From: Actinomycetota bacterium
GTDB lineage: Bacteria > Actinomycetota > Thermoleophilia > Gaiellales > Gaiellaceae
NCBI GenBank assembly: GCA_005884575.1
Contig: VAWW01000004.1
Span: 489 to 58,270, forward strand
DNA: 57,782 nucleotides
Reading direction: 5' to 3'
The notes under the pieces are model-generated. The model saw only the letters and a program-made list of their open reading frames with translations. It made no database searches and was not told where the DNA came from. The position numbers were made by a program, and so were the translations under genes. This document shows, piece after piece, positions 54,389-57,782 of the stretch; the first letter of the stretch is position 1; each line of letters starts with the position of its first letter.

Positions 54389-55060
54389 TCAGTGCGACGG
54401 AACCGCCTTGGGCGGCGTCTTCACCTTCCTCTGCAGGAAGGTCAGCGCCGTCTCCGGGGTGCGGAGCGCGCCGCCGATCGCCAGCACCGCGAAGCCGATG
54501 CCCGCGAGCAGCAGGGCGACCCCGACGACGATCCCGAAGAGGCCGAGCTGGTCCGCCATGTAGCTCGTGTTGAGCGCGGTGGTCAGCGCGGTCTCGGTCA
54601 CCCACAGGTTGCGGGCGCCGTTCGAGACGGGCTGCTTCGTCTTCGGGTCGACGACGGCGTACTTGTCGATGTTCGTCGCCCCGTGGCCATCGGTGAACTT
54701 CGCCGGCGTGCCGGGCTTCGCCGCGAAGCGGCCCATCTGCGCGTACGTCAGGCCGCTCGTCGCCTCGAGCGCGTGGACCCGCATATAGCCCGCGAACGCG
54801 CGTGCACGATCGCCGCTGTCGATCTTCTTGCCTGCGACGGCCAGCGTCGGGAAGCTGATCGACGAGACGTCGAGGCCTGCCTTCTGCGCCTCGGCCTTGA
54901 TCCCGGCCGGGGTCATGTCGGGCGAGCCGACGATCTGCTCGGCCTTGAGGCTATCGGTCACGGTGGACCTGCCGTTGAAGCCCATGACGATCGCGGTAAC
55001 GCCGAAAGCGATCAGGACGGCGGCGGCGACCAGGCCTCCGAATTCGAATACCTTGCGCAT
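54389..55060 (-). CDS. Two-helix membrane protein of unknown function
   Basis: 223 residues from ATG 55060 with GAAGGAG upstream. One helix lies near residues 8-28 (GLVAAAVLIAFGVTAIVMG) and another near 175-200 (FGIVVGVALLLAGIGFAVLAIG). Between them is an exported domain of about 145 residues with no Cys. Proteins of this type are sometimes mislabelled as LigA dioxygenases; nothing here supports an enzyme. Two palindromic boxes lie about 110-150 nt upstream, so it may belong to the DevR-like regulon. Confidence 0.75.
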   Translation of the reverse strand: MRKVFEFGGLVAAAVLIAFGVTAIVMGFNGRSTVTDSLKAEQIVGSPDMTPAGIKAEAQKAGLDVSSISFPTLAVAGKKIDSGDRARAFAGYMRVHALEATSGLTYAQMGRFAAKPGTPAKFTDGHGATNIDKYAVVDPKTKQPVSNGARNLWVTETALTTALNTSYMADQLGLFGIVVGVALLLAGIGFAVLAIGGALRTPETALTFLQRKVKTPPKAVPSH

Positions 55061-55170
55061 CTCTCTGCTCCTTCAGTCGCGGCCGGGGCCTCCAGTTCGC
55101 CCGCCGACCTCTTGAGTCGCAGTGTCGAGCCGGGCGGGCCGAACGCCATCGGGGCGGGTCGCAAGCTTGC

Positions 55171-55207
55171 TGCGGAAATCCCTCGCCGTACTTGCGGGAT
55201 TCCCGAA
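55171..55207. promoter_or_regulatory. Two palindromic boxes E1 and E2
   Basis: TGCGGA-AAT-CCCTCG (55171-55185) and TGCGGG-ATT-CCCGAA (55193-55207), 22 bp apart on the same face of the helix. They lie upstream of the membrane-protein gene starting at 55060 on the minus strand. E2 keeps 13 of 15 palindromic positions. Confidence 0.5.
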
Positions 55208-55270
55208 GCCGTGAGAGCGCGGCGCGGGCCGCCCTCGAGGGGCGGCCGTGACGACTCGAGTTTCCGCCGC

Positions 55271-55417
55271 TCAGCGGGAAAGGGCGCTCTTGAGCGTGCA
55301 GCCCGCCTTGTACGAGCCGAGCGCGATCAGTCCGGGAGCGAGGCGAAGCAAGCCGGGGATGAAGAGGAGCGACCCGATGCCACCGACGACGATCGTGTTG
55401 ACGGTCCTGCGGTCCAT
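55271..55417 (-). CDS. 48-residue small membrane protein
   Basis: ATG 55417 follows AAAGGAGGTCGTC, a strong ribosome site. The product starts MDRRTVNTIVVGGIGS, has one or two short helices (LLFIPGLLRLAPGLIALGSY), and ends AGCTLKSALSR. Too short for routine calling. It has no recognised family. Position inside the stress island suggests co-regulation with its neighbours. Confidence 0.65.
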   Translation of the reverse strand: MDRRTVNTIVVGGIGSLLFIPGLLRLAPGLIALGSYKAGCTLKSALSR

Positions 55418-55492
55418 GACGACCTCCTTTCCTGCCTCTCGACGCTAGGCGGGGCGTGCGGCGGCGACATCGGTGCGTCTCCGCAGACACGC

Positions 55493-55508
55493 TGCGGGTT
55501 TTCCGGCA
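55493..55508. promoter_or_regulatory. Palindromic box D (candidate DevR-like regulator site)
   Basis: TGCGGGTTTTCCGGCA is a one-base-expanded copy of the box, ending 56 nt before the ATG at 55565. Boxes A and C end 57 nt before their starts. Confidence 0.5.
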
Positions 55509-55564
55509 GTGCGCTCCGGGTCGGCCACGATGCTCGAGAGCTGCGAGACCGAGATCATCGGTCC

Positions 55565-55828
55565 ATGTCGTTTTCAGCAGACGAGGCCCGGCGCATCGGG
55601 ATGGAGATCGGGATCGACTGGGATTCCGCGCCGTTCGACGTCGAGCAGTTCAGGAGCGGTATGGACGTCGAGCTCGAGCACGGCACCCACGACCCGCGCA
55701 CCGACGTCACCGGCGACGACCCGCTCGTCACCGGCAAGATCGCGCTCGCCCATCTCAACGAGTTCGCGGACTACTACAGCCGGCTCGAGCGGATGGAGGA
55801 GCAGGCCAAACGCGACCACGGCGGATAG
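55565..55828 (+). CDS. DUF5661-family protein
   Basis: 87 residues: FSADEARRIGMEIGIDWDS, then VELEHGTHDPRTDVTGDDP and GKIALAHLNEFADYYSRLERME, matching the small DUF5661 family found in many soil and metagenomic bacteria. Acidic and soluble, function unknown. Its upstream sequence CATCGGTCCATG equals that of the 51718 gene, and a palindromic box lies 56 nt upstream. The next gene starts six bases after its stop codon. Confidence 0.8.
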   Translation: MSFSADEARRIGMEIGIDWDSAPFDVEQFRSGMDVELEHGTHDPRTDVTGDDPLVTGKIALAHLNEFADYYSRLERMEEQAKRDHGG

Positions 55829-55834
55829 GCGATC

Positions 55835-56173
55835 GTGACGGCCGCCACCGCAGTCTCCGCGCGCCGCGCGTCTCTCGCCGAGAGGAAGTCGTCGCCCCGC
55901 CGCTCGCGTGCGGCGCCACCGTACCGTCCGCTCGACCTGGATGCACTCGTCGCCTGCTGGCAGCGCTCGCTCGACGCCGCGCAGCGCGCGCTGGACGCCG
56001 CCGGCGGCATCCTCCCGAGCGACGAGCTCGGACGGGGGCGACGGGCACTCGCGCACGAGCGGCAGGAGACCGCGACGGCGCTCGCGCGTCTCGCCCAGGT
56101 CGCGGGAGTCAGCCGGCAGTGTGTGCACGACGCACCCTGCCCGGTCGCCATCGTCCGGTCTCCGTCGGACTGA
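55835..56173 (+). CDS. Protein of unknown function, probably truncated at the C terminus
   Basis: 112 residues from GTG. A basic N terminus is followed by a helical segment, RPLDLDALVACWQRSLDAAQRAL, then LPSDELGRGRRALAHERQETATALARLAQVAGVS. The last 15 residues look unrelated, and the stop lies where formate/nitrite-transporter sequence begins abruptly without its own N terminus. A deletion joining the two genes is likely. Family not recognised. Confidence 0.5.
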   Translation: MTAATAVSARRASLAERKSSPRRSRAAPPYRPLDLDALVACWQRSLDAAQRALDAAGGILPSDELGRGRRALAHERQETATALARLAQVAGVSRQCVHDAPCPVAIVRSPSD

Positions 56174-56800
56174 TCGGGGGCGTCGCCTTCTCGCTCGGGC
56201 TGATCCTCGTCGTCGTCGCAGGCGCCGAGCTCTTCACCGGCAACAACCTGATCGTGATGGCTTGGGGAGGTCGCCGCGTCTCGACGGTGCGGCTGCTGCG
56301 GAACTGGGCGATCGTCTACGCGGGGAACTTCGCCGGCGCGATCGCGACCGCAGGTCTCGTCTACGCGTCGAAGCAGTGCAACGCGCTCGTCTGCCTCGCG
56401 ACCTCTGGCTCTGCTACAGCGCGCGGACGACGCGGACAGGATCCTCGCGATCGTGCCGCCGATCACGGCGTTCGTCGCCGCGGGCTTCGAGCACGGCGTC
56501 GCGAACATGTACTTCCTGCCGTTCGGTCTCTTCGTGAAGAGCGACGCGGCCTTCATCGCCGCTGCACAGCCGGTGACCGGGCTCTCCCACCTCACATGGA
56601 CCGGGTTCCTCGCCCACAATCTCGTTCCCGTCACGATCGGGAACATCCTCGGCGGCGCCCTGATGGTCGGCGCCGTCTACTGGTTCGTCTACCTGCGATC
56701 GACCGCGCGCCCCGCGACACCCGCGGACTCGGCGGCACGCGCGACCGCGGCCGCGACCGACGGCGCGACGGAGCGGTCGAACACGCTCGGGATCACGTAG
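56165..56800 (+). pseudogene. Formate/nitrite transporter (FNT) family remnant, several lesions
   Basis: FNT membrane segments are clear but scattered over three frames. The first is GLIGGVAFSLGLILVVVAGAELFTGNN to NWAIVYAGNFAGAIATAG. Next comes LWLCYSARTT, then ILAIVPPITAFVAAGFEHGVANMYF to [17 protein letters not shown]. The first 60-70 residues are absent, about 35 residues are missing after GLVYASKQ, and two further frameshifts lie near 56400-56435. Its tail runs over 100 nt into the antisense end of the malic enzyme gene. The intact protein would be a pentameric channel for formate, nitrite or similar anions. Confidence 0.8.
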
Positions 56801-57782
56801 TCGGCGGCCAGCTCCTCCGGCGCGACGGCGTCGGCGATGGCGCGCGCGGCCGCGACCTCCATCTCCGGCGTGATCGACCGGGCGCGGGCGTCGAGCGCAC
56901 CGCGGAAGATGCCCGGAAACGCGAGCACGTTGTTGATCTGGTTCGGGTAGTCCGAGCGTCCGGTGCCGATTACCGCGCAGAAGTTGTCGATCTCCCCTGG
57001 CAGCACCTCGGGCGTCGGGTTCGCCATCGCGAAGACGATCGCGCCCGGCGCCATCCGGCGCACGCCGTCGGCCGAGACCGCGCCGGGTCCCGAGAGGCCG
57101 ATGTAGACGTCCGCTCCGGCGAGCACGTCGTCGGCAGAGCCACGCAGCCCACCGGGATTCGTCAGTGCGGCGTACTCGCTCTTCGAGGCGTCGAGCCCCT
57201 CTCGTCCGCGGTGGATCGCCCCATGGCGGTCGCAGCCGACGACGTCGCGAACGCCGGCGGCGAGGAGCGTCTTTGTCGTCGCGACGCCGCCGGCTCCGAC
57301 GCCCGTCACGACGACGCGAACGTCCTCGATCCGCTTGTCCACCACACGCAGGGCGTTGAGCACCGCGGCGAGCACGACCACGGCGGTTCCGTGCTGGTCG
57401 TCGTGGAAGACGGGGATGTCGAGCTGCTCGCGCAGCCGACGCTCGATCTCGAAGCAGCGCGGTGCCGAGATGTCCTCGAGGTTGATGCCGCCGTAGACGG
57501 GCGCCAGCGCCGTCACGATCGACACGATCTCGTCGACGTCCTTCGTGGCCAGGCAGACGGGCCACGCGTCGACACCGCCGAACTCCTTGAAGAGGACAGC
57601 CTTGCCCTCCATCACGGGCAGCGCGGCCTCGGGGCCGATGTCGCCGAGCCCGAGGACGGCGGTCCCATCGGTGACGACGGCGACGGTGTTCTGCTTGATC
57701 GTCAGGTTCCAGACCTTGGCCGGGTCGTCGGCGATCGCCTGCGAGACGCGCGCGACGCCGGGCGTGTAGGCCATCGAGAGGT
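56689..57782 (-). CDS. NAD(P)-dependent malic enzyme, 5' end outside the window
   Basis: 364 codons are visible, without a stop at the window edge. The opening SMAYTPGVA corresponds to about residue 40 of short bacterial malic enzymes. Catalytic Lys lies in [17 protein letters not shown], metal ligands are in HDDQHGTA, the NAD(P) motif is [17 protein letters not shown], and the C-terminal segment is MANPTPEV with [13 protein letters not shown]. It decarboxylates malate to pyruvate. It runs convergent with the FNT remnant. Confidence 0.94.
   Translation of the reverse strand, partial: LSMAYTPGVARVSQAIADDPAKVWNLTIKQNTVAVVTDGTAVLGLGDIGPEAALPVMEGKAVLFKEFGGVDAWPVCLATKDVDEIVSIVTALAPVYGGINLEDISAPRCFEIERRLREQLDIPVFHDDQHGTAVVVLAAVLNALRVVDKRIEDVRVVVTGVGAGGVATTKTLLAAGVRDVVGCDRHGAIHRGREGLDASKSEYAALTNPGGLRGSADDVLAGADVYIGLSGPGAVSADGVRRMAPGAIVFAMANPTPEVLPGEIDNFCAVIGTGRSDYPNQINNVLAFPGIFRGALDARARSITPEMEVAAARAIADAVAPEELAADYVIPSVFDRSVAPSVAAAVARAAESAGVAGRAVDRR

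Noticed and set aside
54389-55060. Annotation as an aromatic ring-opening dioxygenase (LigA)
   Set aside because: That label is attached by error to many GC-rich hypothetical proteins. This one is a two-helix membrane protein with no dioxygenase metal site.

Overview
The window comes from a very GC-rich bacterial chromosome with frequent GTG and TTG starts and ATGA/GTGA operon overlaps. The gene set points to a soil-type actinobacterium: DevS/DevR-like kinase and regulator, SigR/RsrA-like pair, phosphoketolase with acetate kinase, DUF5661, molybdenum hydroxylase. Class Thermoleophilia (Gaiellales/Solirubrobacterales) is my best guess; this is inference, since no rRNA is present. I saw no tRNA, rRNA, CRISPR array, transposase or phage gene.

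Layout. 1-9.9 kb: broken heme A synthase, selenophosphate synthetase (selD), SDR, cupin, rhodanese and ABC1 kinase. An XRE-TPR regulator follows, with a tiny exported-peptide gene directly behind it. Divergent to these is a structured RNA with its own promoter, then a tetR-MFS efflux operon with a tandem operator. 9.9-25 kb: CoA ligase, SDR, NAD synthetase, a Mug-Nudix fusion interrupted by an amber codon, OsmC, ClpS, PLP enzyme, M20 peptidase, broken epimerase, GH13, SIS isomerase, M16 peptidase and MsrB. 25-39.8 kb: acetyl-CoA synthetase, M24 peptidase, a thioredoxin-fold protein with an in-frame UGA at its redox cysteine, amidohydrolase, a three-subunit molybdenum hydroxylase, MocA-like transferase, lytic transglycosylase, cyclophilin, sigma/anti-sigma pair, YbdK-type ligase and HtrA protease. 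39.9-57.8 kb: an island resembling a dormancy/hypoxia regulon, with CBS-BON, cupin, phosphoketolase, acetate kinase, flavoprotein, cupredoxin, GNAT-acyl-CoA synthetase, alcohol dehydrogenase, UspA, sensor kinase, LuxR-type regulator, small membrane proteins, formate/nitrite-channel remnants and malic enzyme.

Main points. (1) A probable selenoprotein (28159-28806) has a U-P-H-C motif and a SECIS-like hairpin 10 nt after the UGA; selD is in the same window. (2) The XRE-TPR gene plus micro-ORF has the layout of an RRNPP peptide-receptor cassette, and two matching interrupted palindromes lie between it and a divergent candidate ncRNA. (3) A palindrome, consensus TGCGGGTTTCCCGCA, recurs only in the 39.8-55.6 kb island. 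It lies 56-57 nt before three start codons and is a candidate box for the DevR-like regulator. (4) A palindromic repeat family occurs between genes and inside a coding gene. (5) At least eight conserved genes carry short deletions or frameshifts. These may be assembly errors or real decay, and they lower confidence in every single-base inference, including the UGA.
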